Numbered from the stretch's first letter, positions 1-9,745 are shown. The stretch: DNA of 64,000 nucleotides from Eisenbergiella porci (GCF_009696275.1 NZ_VUMI01000026.1:1-64000); one strand, 5' to 3'. Program-made: numbers and translations. The notes: generated from the sequence alone by a model not told the origin.

Positions 1-131
1 GTCCTATAACTTCTGATGGAGGGGGAACTCCTCCTTCCGTTATATCTATATAGATTTATTAGATTGGACTTTGTAACTGTTAACCAGTAGTCGTTCTTGA
101 CTACACCATTATTATACTAGGAGGAAACACC

Positions 132-1124
132 ATGGCTTACCAGATTTTTGAAATGTCGGATGGACAGAGAGTGGCGCTGTATGCCCAGGGCAACTCCGTA
201 TTATACTGCCTGCTGCCCTTTGCAAGGGGGATGCTGCCAATAGAGGTAAAGAGAGATTATCTGGCGCATTTTGAGGCGCGGGTTTTTCGGGATACGGTGT
301 GTTATGTGTATGAAAACCTGGAGCATACGATTATACTGGATACGCTGGGTAACGGCCCTGCGCGGATCATTCTTACGGACGGACCGCTTGGGTACGGATT
401 CTGCAATCTGCATCTGGTAGTCAGGGACGGGGATTTGTATCTGTTCTACCAGGCCTTTTCCGGACGGGAAAAGGGGTATGGACTTTACGTATGCATGCCG
501 TATCAGGAGAACTGCCGGGGAGTGGTCTTTGAAAAGGAAAGCCCTGTCGGGGACGGCGCCAGAAAGAGCGCCGGACAGGATGAGAACCAGGAGCAGAAGG
601 GCAGGAGAAATGATCTGGCAGGGAAGAATGATCTTGTGGGAAAAAATGCGCTGGGATTTCATGTGACGGCAACGGATGCGGGGACAGTGATTACCTGTGT
701 GGACAAAATCAGCGGAGAGGTCCGGGTTTTTGAATGGAAGAGCGGGCTTATTTTTGAAGAAAGACGGCAGGTGGGAGAGGAAGAGCACGGACGGAGGCTG
801 AACAGTCTTCAGGCGGCCTGGCAGGAGGAAAAGGAAGGCTGGGAGCTTCAGAAAGAAGAAATACAGGCGGTGGCCTTGGCAAAAATGGGAGAACTTCAGC
901 AGGAACGGGAAGAGCGCCTGATCCAGTGCCGGAAGGAATACGAAGGAAAGGTAAACCGCCTGCGGGGAGAATACGAGGAAAAGCTGGCCAAATGCAGGGA
1001 AGGCTACGAAAAACAGCTCCTGCAGGCAAAACGCCAGTATGACGAACTGGCGCAGACAGCAATCCGGCTGCAGCAGATTGGCCGGAAGTGGAGGGATAAG
1101 TATTTTGAAAAGGATGATGAATAG
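132..1124 (+). CDS. Uncharacterised protein with C-terminal coiled coil
   Basis: I do not recognise this 330-aa protein. The first ~125 residues look like a compact beta-rich domain (alternating hydrophobic strands, no signal peptide). Residues ~135-170 are a low-complexity Gly/Lys/Asn/Asp linker, and ~180-215 form a short second beta segment. From ~225 to ~320 the sequence is a charged heptad-rich coiled coil with repeats of the form R/K-E-x-Y-E-x-K-L. The start is supported by AGGAGG seven bases upstream of ATG. The gene converges on the yesN-like gene with only 37 bases between them and no obvious terminator. It is probably a cytoplasmic structural or scaffolding protein, but no function is claimed. 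Confidence 0.75.
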   Translation: MAYQIFEMSDGQRVALYAQGNSVLYCLLPFARGMLPIEVKRDYLAHFEARVFRDTVCYVYENLEHTIILDTLGNGPARIILTDGPLGYGFCNLHLVVRDGDLYLFYQAFSGREKGYGLYVCMPYQENCRGVVFEKESPVGDGARKSAGQDENQEQKGRRNDLAGKNDLVGKNALGFHVTATDAGTVITCVDKISGEVRVFEWKSGLIFEERRQVGEEEHGRRLNSLQAAWQEEKEGWELQKEEIQAVALAKMGELQQEREERLIQCRKEYEGKVNRLRGEYEEKLAKCREGYEKQLLQAKRQYDELAQTAIRLQQIGRKWRDKYFEKDDE

Positions 1125-1161
1125 TGTTCTTTCAAAACGGCAAAGGTGACTGACGGTTATC

Positions 1162-2757
1162 TTATCTGGAAACATATGCGGAAGGCGTTGTTCCATAGTA
1201 TTTCTTAAAGACTGCTATGAAGTGCTTGGAACTGACGAAGCCGGTGTGCTCAGCAATTTTGTATATCTTTTCTCCTGGATTTTCTTTCAGAAGCCGGGCC
1301 GCCTGTTCCATTCGAATGCGAAGCAGATAGCGGGAATAGGGCTCCCCCATATATTTATGGAAGATATCACTCAGATAGCAGCTGTTGACGCCGATTTCTT
1401 CTGCTATCTGTGAAAGACTTATCTGCTCCTGATAATGGGACAGGATGTATTTACGGGCATTTTCCGCTATCTGCTGGGACTCGGAAATACGGGCTGGCTT
1501 ATCAGGGGAAAGTAATGCACAGATGGCTCCATGAAGTGCATCTGTAAGGAGGGGCTCGGTAAAATTTCCGGTAGGCAGCAGTCTGTCAAATGCGGTAAAA
1601 AGTGCTTCGTAGGCTGCTTTTTTGTAATGGAGCTTGATGTGGGATCTGCTGCAGATATAGTGGAGTAAATAAGTTCCATACTGAAGAAGTGCGGCCGCAC
1701 TTGGAGCATCCCGGAAAAAAGCAGTGTAGAGCGGAAAATCGACCATCAGCTTTTCTCGGCTGGAGGAGAGATAATCTTGATAAAGAATGGCGCAGGTTTC
1801 CTGAATCTGAAGGATAATTTCTTTGTTTTCCAGGTATTGTTCCTGAGAAAAAGGAGGCTTTTTATTTAAAAGCGAAAGTGCGGCAGCAGCATAAGCAGTT
1901 TTGGCAGAGTAGGAAAACTCGGACAGGTCGGAAGAAATCTGACCACAGGAAGCCAGCAGCCTTGGAAAGTGGAATGCAGTTGCCGCATTGGTGAGTTCCT
2001 GGAAAACATGGGAAGCAAGCTTATGCAGATGGGCTTCATCAGATGCTGCCAGAAGCAGGTAGATATCACCGTCATTGCTTTTTGCGGAAAGCAGGTGCCT
2101 GGGACGGCAGTAATCCTGGCAGAGTTTCCACAGCTTCAGCTGCCAGGCGGTCATATCCGGTGCGGTATTTCCTGATAACAGCAGATCTGGACCATCAGGA
2201 TAAATGAGCATAATACAGAAAAGCTGCCCTTCAGAAAAAAGGCCGTGTTCCATGAGCTTGACATAAAGGGAATACATTTGTCCGGGATCCTCCTCAAGGA
2301 CAGCAGAAAGGAACAGACTGCCCAGTTCCTCTGGGTTTATGTTTTCCGGAAAAACAGTGAGAGAAGCATTGTGGCGGCTGTCTGCGGCAAGCTGTTCTTT
2401 TACATTCATAAGAACATCGGCCAGTGCATTATCATTCAGCGGTTTCAGTAGATAATCGGTAACATGATATTTCAGCGCACTTCTGGCATATTCAAATTCA
2501 TTATAACCGGACAGGATAATTATCTTGATATGAGGAAAGGCTTCCGAAATATATTTGGCCAGACCGATTCCGTCCATTTCCGGCATGCGGATATCAGTAA
2601 TTACAAGATCAAAATTCTGTTTTTGCAGCAATTCCATGGCCTCTCTGCCGTCGCAGGCAACGCCGGTGACGGCAAAGTATGGGCAGATAGCCGCCGTATT
2701 ATTGGCGAGATAGGTTCTCATCAGCGGTTCATCATCTACAATTAGTGTTCTGTACAT
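1162..2757 (-). CDS. YesN-type response regulator (REC + AraC HTH)
   Basis: 531-aa transcription factor of the YesN class. Residues 1-120 are a receiver domain with acidic pocket D8/D9, phosphoacceptor D55 in the motif ITDIRMPEMDG and conserved K105 in LLKPL. A long central region of ~300 residues has no recognisable motif, as is usual for this class. Residues ~435-531 are an AraC/XylS double helix-turn-helix (ISLSQIAEEIGVNSCYLS, then IYKIAEHTGF). Its start overlaps the end of the sensor kinase gene by 16 bases, so the two are translationally coupled. The pair is divergent from a sugar ABC operon beginning at 4735, the likely target. Family known; the target is inferred from position. Confidence 0.93.
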   Translation of the reverse strand: MYRTLIVDDEPLMRTYLANNTAAICPYFAVTGVACDGREAMELLQKQNFDLVITDIRMPEMDGIGLAKYISEAFPHIKIIILSGYNEFEYARSALKYHVTDYLLKPLNDNALADVLMNVKEQLAADSRHNASLTVFPENINPEELGSLFLSAVLEEDPGQMYSLYVKLMEHGLFSEGQLFCIMLIYPDGPDLLLSGNTAPDMTAWQLKLWKLCQDYCRPRHLLSAKSNDGDIYLLLAASDEAHLHKLASHVFQELTNAATAFHFPRLLASCGQISSDLSEFSYSAKTAYAAAALSLLNKKPPFSQEQYLENKEIILQIQETCAILYQDYLSSSREKLMVDFPLYTAFFRDAPSAAALLQYGTYLLHYICSRSHIKLHYKKAAYEALFTAFDRLLPTGNFTEPLLTDALHGAICALLSPDKPARISESQQIAENARKYILSHYQEQISLSQIAEEIGVNSCYLSDIFHKYMGEPYSRYLLRIRMEQAARLLKENPGEKIYKIAEHTGFVSSKHFIAVFKKYYGTTPSAYVSR

Positions 2758-4562
2758 ATGATACCTTCTTCCCTGGAAATATTTTGCGGTATGGTAAGTG
2801 TTATTGTTGTTCCTTCCGATCCAGAAACAATATGCAGTCCTGAGGACGCACCAAAGTGCAGACGGAGCCGTCTGTGAACGTTGATAAGGCCGATACTGCT
2901 TGTCAGCGCATCCTGCGTTTCTTCCCGCGTAAGGCTTTCGGTGATTTTAAGCAGGGTTTCTTCTGGGATTCCGGGACCGTTATCCAAAACCTGTATGCTA
3001 AGATTGTTTCCATCCCATTCAGAGGTAACCAGGATGGAAACAGGAGCGCTGCTGGTCTCACAGCAGTGCTTGATGGTATTCTCCACCAATGGCTGCAGGG
3101 AAAGTGCCGGTATAGAGACATTTTCCGTGTTTTGTCCGATGGAAAGATTATAGGACAATCGATCTCCATAACGTATTTTCTGCAGGTTTAGGTAGGAAGA
3201 GACGATGGACAGTTCCTCCCTGAAGGAAATTTCCTTGTCTGCATTCATGATACCTCGTAGAAAACAGGACAAATTCTCAATGCAAAGAATGGCGTCTTTA
3301 GATTCGCCGCATTTGATGAGCAGACTGATAGTATTCAGCGTGTTATACAGAAAATGCGGTTTTATTTGGCTGCATAGAGCATCATACTGGGATACCTTGT
3401 GAAGATACTGAACTTCATATACCTGTTTCATAAGCAACGAATTCCGGTGAATTACGTCCTTGAGGCTGCTGGTCATGGTGTTGAAGGCGCTTGCAAGATA
3501 ACCGATTTCATCATCCTGTTCCAACGGAACCTGTACGTCCAGATTGCCGGTCTGCACTATTTCCATGGTGCGTATGATGTGATACAGGGGATGAAGAAAA
3601 CGCTGTATAAACAGGATAAAAATAACAATAGACGCTACGATGCAGATAAAGGCAAGAAATACTGTGCGGCTTAAATTCCCCCGGGCCTTGCTGGTCAGGC
3701 TCCGATAGGAGTGGAGCGCAATAATTTTGAGTTCTGATTCCTGCAGAGTAGTTACATTTCCAATATATTTCTCCCCGTTAATGCGGCAGGAAAAATCCCC
3801 GTTGTCCGTGGGAAGCGTCAATTTTTCCCATAATCCGCTTTCTGGCAGATCATTTTTTTCATAAACCATTTCTTCATTTTTATTAATCACAAACAACGCG
3901 CCGTCGTTTTCAAATTCAACCTTGTCACAAATAGACTTGATACCGGTATAATCTGCATCCACCTTGATTACACCCAATATGATGTCATTGTTATCTTTAC
4001 TTCGGAGTCTCCGGGCTACAGAAAAAATCTGTGTGGGTTTTTCACCGAAGGCTTTTTCCGCATGAACGGGGATAAATACGGGGACGTTGGCTTTCAGAGC
4101 TTCCATGTACCAAAAGGAATTCTTGTAGACATTATAATCCTCCATCTGATAGGGCGTGCGTGTATAGGAGTAAATATCTGCTTCCGTCAGAATATAAACG
4201 CGGAGTATTTCATCACGAGGCAGGGTCATGACAGAAGCAAGAAAGGACTCAATGGTTCTTTTCTTATTAAGTGCTTCTTCCGGGGAGGCGGGAATAAAGG
4301 CGATTTTATTCATTATTTCGTCGTTATAATAAGGGGATAACGTAAGACGAAACAGTTCATCGATATAGTTGTCGATATTGGAGCCCGTTTGTTCGATAAT
4401 CTGCTGTGTCTGGTTAATCGTCAGTCTGGTGAGCTGCCGGGAATGCCACAGATAATTAAAAAAGGATACACACAGAACCAGACTGATATTAAAAAGCGAA
4501 ATCATCAGAACAAGCTTTGCCTTAAAATTCAAATGTATTTTTTCCATGGTTTCTTTATTCAT
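2742..4562 (-). CDS. YesM-type sensor histidine kinase
   Basis: 606-aa membrane sensor kinase. A transmembrane helix near residues 15-38 is followed by a ~240-residue extracytoplasmic sensor region of the dCache kind. Then come a second helix (~285-305), a HAMP segment containing EQDDEIGYLASAFN, the His_kinase motif PHFLYNTLN that carries the phosphorylated histidine, and a C-terminal HATPase with ENTIKHC and DNGPGIP. I chose the start MNKETMEK at 4562 because GGAGA lies eight bases upstream; a GTG 36 bases further up lacks a site. It phosphorylates the overlapping YesN-like regulator. Such kinases usually sense extracellular glycans or their binding proteins; the ligand here is unknown. Confidence 0.93.
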   Translation of the reverse strand: MNKETMEKIHLNFKAKLVLMISLFNISLVLCVSFFNYLWHSRQLTRLTINQTQQIIEQTGSNIDNYIDELFRLTLSPYYNDEIMNKIAFIPASPEEALNKKRTIESFLASVMTLPRDEILRVYILTEADIYSYTRTPYQMEDYNVYKNSFWYMEALKANVPVFIPVHAEKAFGEKPTQIFSVARRLRSKDNNDIILGVIKVDADYTGIKSICDKVEFENDGALFVINKNEEMVYEKNDLPESGLWEKLTLPTDNGDFSCRINGEKYIGNVTTLQESELKIIALHSYRSLTSKARGNLSRTVFLAFICIVASIVIFILFIQRFLHPLYHIIRTMEIVQTGNLDVQVPLEQDDEIGYLASAFNTMTSSLKDVIHRNSLLMKQVYEVQYLHKVSQYDALCSQIKPHFLYNTLNTISLLIKCGESKDAILCIENLSCFLRGIMNADKEISFREELSIVSSYLNLQKIRYGDRLSYNLSIGQNTENVSIPALSLQPLVENTIKHCCETSSAPVSILVTSEWDGNNLSIQVLDNGPGIPEETLLKITESLTREETQDALTSSIGLINVHRRLRLHFGASSGLHIVSGSEGTTITLTIPQNISREEGIICTEH

Positions 4563-4600
4563 AGGCTGTCTCCGTTTTCTTGGATAAATATGATACACTC

Positions 4601-4629
4601 ATTATAGTAAAACCGGAAAAGGGAAACAA
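4601..4629 (-). promoter_or_regulatory. Promoter of the yesM-yesN pair
   Basis: On the minus strand, TTGTTT (4629-4624) and a perfect TATAAT (4606-4601) are separated by 17 bases. They sit 38 bases upstream of the chosen kinase start. The -35 box matches the consensus at only three positions, so activation by a regulator is possible. Confidence 0.5.
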
Positions 4630-4682
4630 GGCTTTTGAAAAAGTGCTAAAAAACAGGAACCATTTTCCAAAAACCAAGGTAT

Positions 4683-4710
4683 TTTAAACAAAAAATCCCT
4701 GTGTTATGCT
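4683..4710 (+). promoter_or_regulatory. Probable promoter of the GH66 ABC operon
   Basis: A weak -35 (TTTAAA, 4683-4688), a 16-base spacer and an extended -10 (TG-T-TATGCT, 4702-4710) lie 25 bases before the binding-protein start. The weak boxes and the upstream A/T-rich stretch fit a promoter that needs an AraC-type activator such as the divergent YesN-like protein; that is inference. Confidence 0.4.
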
Positions 4711-4734
4711 GATAGCACAAAGGAGGTAGCACTT

Positions 4735-6099
4735 ATGAAAAAGAAAAAATGGTTGGCAATAATGATGGCTCTTACTATGACGGCAGGTTGTCTTTCAGGA
4801 TGCGGCGGAGCGGAAGAAGGACAGCAGGAAGTGTCAGGCGGTGTAGACGAAACAGCAGCACGGAAAGAGGAAGCTTATGCAGAACAGACGTCTGGGGAAA
4901 AGGTACGAATTAAGCTTTTTACCGGGAAAATTGAAACCATCGATGTTATGGATGAAATCATTGCCGATTTCAACGCCTCTCAGGACAGGATTGAGGTGGA
5001 GCAGGAGTATCAAAAGGATGCCAGTAATATTATCAAGATTAAATTTGCGTCAGGAGAGGTACCTGACATTATGACAACCTATGAACAGGGGTTTGTAGAC
5101 GAAGGAAAATATCTAGATCTTTCCGGACAATCGGAGTGGTGGGAGCGGCTTTCCCCATCAATGAAGGAGGCCTGTACGGATGTAAAATCCGGAAACCAGT
5201 ATCGTGTATGTACGAATATGACAATGGCCGGCTTTTTCTATAACAAGGAAATGTTGGATGAATTGGGACTGGAGGTGCCACAGCAGTGGGATGATTTCAT
5301 GAAGATGCTGGAGACAGTAAAAAAGGAAAAACCGGAGGTGACGCCCTGGTTTATTTTCGGCAGCGAGGCATGGCATCTGGGTCATTTGATTGAATTTATT
5401 CCCCATGGCTATGTGAAAGCAACGCTTGGAACCATAGATGCCAAGAAGGCCATGTTGGATGATGACCAGGCAAGGCTGCGTTTCGGCGAGCCCGATGGCC
5501 CGATGGCGGTTTTCGCTTCCAGGATGCTGGAACTGCAGGAAAAAGGTTTGATTAATGAGGATGTCCTGACTGCTACAAGTGATAATTGTATACAGGATTT
5601 CGTTAATGGAAAAGCGGCCATGTTCAGCAATGGTATGTGGGTGATTTCCAGCCTGCTGGAGGCGAACCCGGATATGGCGGACAAAATAGGCTTTGCCCCA
5701 TACCCCGCCTATATGCCGGATTCCAAACCGGTAGTCCTCAGCGCAGAAGATTCAGGATACTCTATTTCCTCAACAACGGAACATAAAGAGGAAGCGATAG
5801 AATTTTTAAATTTTCTGTTTCAGCCAGAGAATCAGAAGAAATATAGCGAAGCTGCAAAAGCCCCCAGCGCCTTTACGGATGTTGATGCAGACTGGGCGCC
5901 GGAAACTATTGTAAAAGAGGTTTCGGAAGCCGTTGGCAGCGCTGTCAATATCGGCTATACCAACGAAAAACCGGCCGGATTTTCAGGAGATGATGCCGGA
6001 AGAATGCTGCAGGAGCTGTTTGCAGGACAATTCTCAGCGGAAGAATTTGCAAAAGCTTATGAGCAGGCCTGGAACGATGGGATGAATACAGGAAACTGA
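4735..6099 (+). CDS. Sugar ABC transporter substrate-binding lipoprotein
   Basis: 454-aa extracellular solute-binding protein of family 1 (MalE-like). It has a lipoprotein signal peptide: MKKKKW, a hydrophobic core, and lipobox L20-S21-G22-C23. A low-complexity Gly/Glu linker follows, then a two-lobed binding fold starting at IKLFTGKIETIDVMDE. The RBS AGGAGG lies eight bases from ATG. It is the first gene of a run with two permeases and a GH66 enzyme; no ATPase is encoded, so a shared MsmK-type ATPase elsewhere is expected. Substrate inferred as an isomalto-oligosaccharide or similar alpha-glucan from the neighbouring GH66. Confidence 0.93.
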   Translation: MKKKKWLAIMMALTMTAGCLSGCGGAEEGQQEVSGGVDETAARKEEAYAEQTSGEKVRIKLFTGKIETIDVMDEIIADFNASQDRIEVEQEYQKDASNIIKIKFASGEVPDIMTTYEQGFVDEGKYLDLSGQSEWWERLSPSMKEACTDVKSGNQYRVCTNMTMAGFFYNKEMLDELGLEVPQQWDDFMKMLETVKKEKPEVTPWFIFGSEAWHLGHLIEFIPHGYVKATLGTIDAKKAMLDDDQARLRFGEPDGPMAVFASRMLELQEKGLINEDVLTATSDNCIQDFVNGKAAMFSNGMWVISSLLEANPDMADKIGFAPYPAYMPDSKPVVLSAEDSGYSISSTTEHKEEAIEFLNFLFQPENQKKYSEAAKAPSAFTDVDADWAPETIVKEVSEAVGSAVNIGYTNEKPAGFSGDDAGRMLQELFAGQFSAEEFAKAYEQAWNDGMNTGN

Positions 6100-6204
6100 T
6101 AAATGATTGTAGATGGGGAGGTACCCTGGTAATACTTGGGGTACCTTTTCTTTTGGAAATGGCATGCTGTATGGATAGTATGTCGGAAAGGCAAGGAGGG
6201 CAAT

Positions 6205-7074
6205 ATGAACAGAAAGAGGAAAAATATCGGGGGGCATATATTTATGGCAGTGCCTGCATTTCTCCTTTTTACAGTATTTTTTCTGTATCCGCTCGTAAAA
6301 GGACTGGGAATGAGCCTGACAAATTGGGATGGCATCGGACAGGCAAAATTTATAGGACTGCAAAATTTCCGCTCCTTTTTTTCAGATAAAAGAGCAATGT
6401 CGGATATTAGAACCACACTTCTTTTTGCACTGGGAAGTGCACCGCTTCTGAATATCGCAGGACTTGCGTATGCCCTTTTGATGAATGGTAGTTTTCGAGG
6501 AAAATCGGCGGCCCGGATGTTTATTTATATGCCTGCCATTATAAGTCCCCTGATTATGGGATATATCTGGTATCTGCTGCTGCAGCCTGGCAGGGGCTTC
6601 CTTTTTCATCTGCTGGATAAGGTGGGAAAAGGAGAATGGTTCGGTAACTGGCTGGGAAGCTACGGTACGGCAATGTTGGTGCTGGTGCTGGTAAATGTGT
6701 GGCAATATGCAGGCATGACCATGGTCATTTATCTGGCTGGGTTGCAGTCCATACCATCGGAGCTTTACGAAGCGGGAAAAATGGATGGGGCTTCAGGCGT
6801 GGCCGCTTTTCGTTATATTACACTACCGCTTCTGGGACCTTCCATACGGATCAACATTATAACCAACATTATCGGTTCTTTGTCGGTGTTTGATGTTGTA
6901 ATGTCCCTTACGGGGGGTGGACCGGGATACCAGACGGAAACATTGAGCATTTATATCATGCGGATGTGCTATGGCAGTAAGACAGGCTATTCTACAGCGG
7001 TGGCGGTAATTATGTTTTTCATTATACTGATTCCGGTTCTGGCTGCACTGAAGCTGATCGGTGAAAAGGAATAG
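6205..7074 (+). CDS. Sugar ABC transporter permease (MalF/UgpA type)
   Basis: 289-aa inner-membrane permease with six predicted transmembrane segments. The cytoplasmic EAA loop reads EAGKMDGASGVAAFRYITLP, the docking site for the ATPase. The first ATG of the open frame (6136) is rejected in favour of 6205, where AAGGAGGG sits five bases upstream and the protein begins MNRKRKNIGG, the usual cytoplasmic positively charged start. It pairs with the next permease to form the heterodimeric channel that accepts sugar from the lipoprotein encoded upstream. Confidence 0.93.
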   Translation: MNRKRKNIGGHIFMAVPAFLLFTVFFLYPLVKGLGMSLTNWDGIGQAKFIGLQNFRSFFSDKRAMSDIRTTLLFALGSAPLLNIAGLAYALLMNGSFRGKSAARMFIYMPAIISPLIMGYIWYLLLQPGRGFLFHLLDKVGKGEWFGNWLGSYGTAMLVLVLVNVWQYAGMTMVIYLAGLQSIPSELYEAGKMDGASGVAAFRYITLPLLGPSIRINIITNIIGSLSVFDVVMSLTGGGPGYQTETLSIYIMRMCYGSKTGYSTAVAVIMFFIILIPVLAALKLIGEKE

Positions 7075-7087
7075 GAGAAGTGATGAT

Positions 7088-7912
7088 ATGAAAAAGTTTA
7101 GGAATCTATGCAGATATACGGCTGTTTTGCTGATTTGCCTATTGTGCCTTACTCCCTTTCTGATTCTGCTGATATTATCACTGAATACGCCGCAGCGGAA
7201 TTTTTATGAAGGGAATATGCTTTTGCCGGACTTTTACTTTGCTAATTTTGCAGTAGGCTGGGAAAAGTCAAATATTGGGAATGCCATGGTAAATTCCGGA
7301 ATCATAACGGTTGGCTCCATACTTCTGATTGTGTTTCTGGGGGCAATGGCGGGATTTGCTATTGCACGGTTTCCCATCAAAATGAACCGGATTTTTTTCT
7401 CCATATTGCTCTGTTGTATGATGGTGCCGGGCATTATCAATACGGTTCCATTATATACCCTGATGATTAAGCTCCATGCGGTTAACACCCTTTGGGGAAT
7501 GGCCTGTGTCTGTGCAACGCTGGCGCTGCCGCAGGCGGTGTTTGTATTCACCGGATTTATCAAAGCCCTGCCAAAAGAAGTGGAAGAGGCTGCAATCATA
7601 GACGGCTGTTCCTGGACAAAAACGTTTTGGCGCATTGATTTCCCGCTGCTGAAGCCTTCCATTTCGGCTGTGATAATCCTGAATGCATTTGGTATATGGA
7701 ATAATTATTCCCAGGCCGTTTTCTTTTTGCAGGACAGCCGGAAGCACAATGTTCCACAGGCACTTTCCGTATATTTCCAGCAGTTTGCCGGAGCCAAATG
7801 GAATCTGATGGCAGCCACAGCGGTAATTGCCATTGTTCCGGTCATCGCTGCCTTTCTGCTGTTTCAGAAGAATCTGATAAAGGGACTGACAGATGGAGCA
7901 CTGAAAGGCTGA
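7088..7912 (+). CDS. Sugar ABC transporter permease (MalG/AraQ type)
   Basis: 274-aa permease partner, six transmembrane segments, EAA loop EEAAIIDGCSWTKTFWRIDF followed by PLLKP. ATG 7088 is preferred over 7061 because GGAGAAG lies upstream of it and the N-terminus then starts MKKFRNLCRY. The start is 13 bases after the previous stop, so the two permeases are co-transcribed. The C-terminus ends with the usual KGLTDGALKG, the conserved signature end of MalG-type permeases. Confidence 0.93.
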   Translation: MKKFRNLCRYTAVLLICLLCLTPFLILLILSLNTPQRNFYEGNMLLPDFYFANFAVGWEKSNIGNAMVNSGIITVGSILLIVFLGAMAGFAIARFPIKMNRIFFSILLCCMMVPGIINTVPLYTLMIKLHAVNTLWGMACVCATLALPQAVFVFTGFIKALPKEVEEAAIIDGCSWTKTFWRIDFPLLKPSISAVIILNAFGIWNNYSQAVFFLQDSRKHNVPQALSVYFQQFAGAKWNLMAATAVIAIVPVIAAFLLFQKNLIKGLTDGALKG

Positions 7913-7974
7913 CAGCCATGTGCTTTCAGCCAGCCCGATTTATATGCGTGCTTCAGTGTTGGATGGGAGGAATA

Positions 7975-9708
7975 ATGGAAAAAAGAATAAATACATATTT
8001 ATATCCGGAAAAATCACAGTATATTACCGGTGAAGAAGTCTGGCTGAAGGTGGGTATCGGGAAAAAAGAAGAAAATGTAACGGTACAGCTGCGGATATTT
8101 CAGATGGAAAAGCTGGTCAGGACGGTTTCTGCAGTATGGCAGGGAAATGAAATGAGAATCAGCGCAGGCACTTTTTCGGAAAGATTTAAGGGTTTTGGAG
8201 CGGAGCTGTGGCTGCCTGAGAGAAAAAAAGGCGGGCAAAGGTTAAAATGCGCGGCTTCCACTGCTTTTGATGTAGTGGAAAGCGTCTCTGATTCCATTCG
8301 ATATGGTTTCTTAAGTGATTTTGATACAAAGGATGGTGCTTCAGATGCGGATTTGGATTTCCTGTTAAGGTGCCATATCAATATGCTTCAGTTTTATGAT
8401 TGGTCTTTCCGTCATGATAAGCTGGTTTCTACGGAAACAATATATGAAGATATGATGGGAAAACGGAAGGATTTTTCCGTCATTCGCGGGAAAATAAAGG
8501 GTGCTCATGAAAGAGGGATGAAGGCGATTGGTTATGGCGCAGTTTATGCGGCTTCAAAGGCCTATGCACAGGATCACCCGGAACAGGTTCTTTATACTTC
8601 CGAGGGAGAAGCCTTCCGGTTTATTGATATCTTTTATTTGATGAATATAGAGGAGAGCAATGGCTGGCATAAACATATTCTTGAAGAGTATGTATCGGCG
8701 GCAGAGCAGGCGGGTTTTGACGGAATCCATATGGATACCTATGGTTTTCCTAAGGAAGCCTTTTCTCAGAAGGGAGAAAAAATCCTGCTGCAGGAGGAAT
8801 TCCCGGGATTGATAAGAGATGCGAGGATATACCTTGAGAGAAAGGGAAAAGATTGTTATCTGATTTTTAATAATGTGGGAAATTGGCCTGTGAATACGGT
8901 AGCCTGTGCGCCTCAGGATGCTGTTTACATTGAGGTATGGCCGCCTTACGAAAAATATCATCATATCAGGGAAATCATCCGGGAGGCAAAGGCCGCCTGC
9001 GGTGGGAAGAAGCAGGTAATTCTGGCTGCCTACCTGGAGCCCTTCCGCCTGGAGGAGAAGGGGGAACTGTTGGAAGGAAGGGCCGGTTATGCGGCGAGGC
9101 TGCTTACAGCAGCAGTTGTCTCGATGGGGGCCACTCATTTACTTATGGGGGAAGAAGGCTGTGCCTTGACACAGGGATATTATCCCGATTATACTCGGAT
9201 GCAGGAACCTCTGAAAGAACAGATGATAAAGTATTATGATTTTCTGATCCGATATATGAATTTGTTTTATTCAGAGGATATGCAGGAGGTGTCCATGACC
9301 CACATGGGATGGGATAACTATGAATACCAGTGTCACTTCCCGTGGAGCGGCGATGGGGCAGCCGGCAGAATCTGGACAATTATTCGTCAGAGCGAAAGAG
9401 CAAAGAGCATCAGCCTGATCAATCTGTGCGGATGCAGTGATGATTATTGGAACCGGGGGAAGGAACGGCCCCAGGTACAGCGTGAACTGGAATTTACCGT
9501 ACTTACAGACGGAGATGTGGAAGGAATATATCTGGCAACTCCGGATAAAGAAGCGCAGGATGCTGTGGGATTTCAGTCAGATATAACTTCATATGAAGGT
9601 ATGAATAGTCTGCAATATGATTATTTTTTGACTAATAAGGGGAGATTTGTAAAGTTTACTGTGCCATGGCTTTTCGTGTGGGCGATGGTTTTTATAAGAA
9701 TGAAATAA
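7975..9708 (+). CDS. Cytoplasmic GH66 dextranase / cycloisomaltooligosaccharide-transferase-like enzyme
   Basis: 577-aa enzyme of glycoside hydrolase family 66, which cleaves or cyclises alpha-1,6-glucans. Family landmarks are the strand motif YGFLSDFD, INMLQFYDWSFRHD, the nucleophile Asp at ~254 in GFDGIHMDTYG, and the acid/base Glu at ~320 in YIEVWPP. A beta-sandwich C-terminal domain ends in FVKFTVPWLFVW. The start is set by GGGAGGAATA before ATG 7975; the open frame upstream overlaps the permease gene and is not used. Unlike classical secreted GH66 dextranases it has no signal peptide. Together with the importer this suggests that isomalto-oligosaccharides are taken up intact and cleaved inside the cell. 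Confidence 0.85.
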   Translation: MEKRINTYLYPEKSQYITGEEVWLKVGIGKKEENVTVQLRIFQMEKLVRTVSAVWQGNEMRISAGTFSERFKGFGAELWLPERKKGGQRLKCAASTAFDVVESVSDSIRYGFLSDFDTKDGASDADLDFLLRCHINMLQFYDWSFRHDKLVSTETIYEDMMGKRKDFSVIRGKIKGAHERGMKAIGYGAVYAASKAYAQDHPEQVLYTSEGEAFRFIDIFYLMNIEESNGWHKHILEEYVSAAEQAGFDGIHMDTYGFPKEAFSQKGEKILLQEEFPGLIRDARIYLERKGKDCYLIFNNVGNWPVNTVACAPQDAVYIEVWPPYEKYHHIREIIREAKAACGGKKQVILAAYLEPFRLEEKGELLEGRAGYAARLLTAAVVSMGATHLLMGEEGCALTQGYYPDYTRMQEPLKEQMIKYYDFLIRYMNLFYSEDMQEVSMTHMGWDNYEYQCHFPWSGDGAAGRIWTIIRQSERAKSISLINLCGCSDDYWNRGKERPQVQRELEFTVLTDGDVEGIYLATPDKEAQDAVGFQSDITSYEGMNSLQYDYFLTNKGRFVKFTVPWLFVWAMVFIRMK

Positions 9709-9745
9709 TAAGAGAAAAATGAATTGATATTTGAGGAAATAACAA

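Noticed and set aside
5-41. GGAGG/CCTCC hairpin at the left edge as a terminator
   Set aside because: Short, interrupted stem without a T-run, and the upstream gene lies outside the window, so it cannot be supported.
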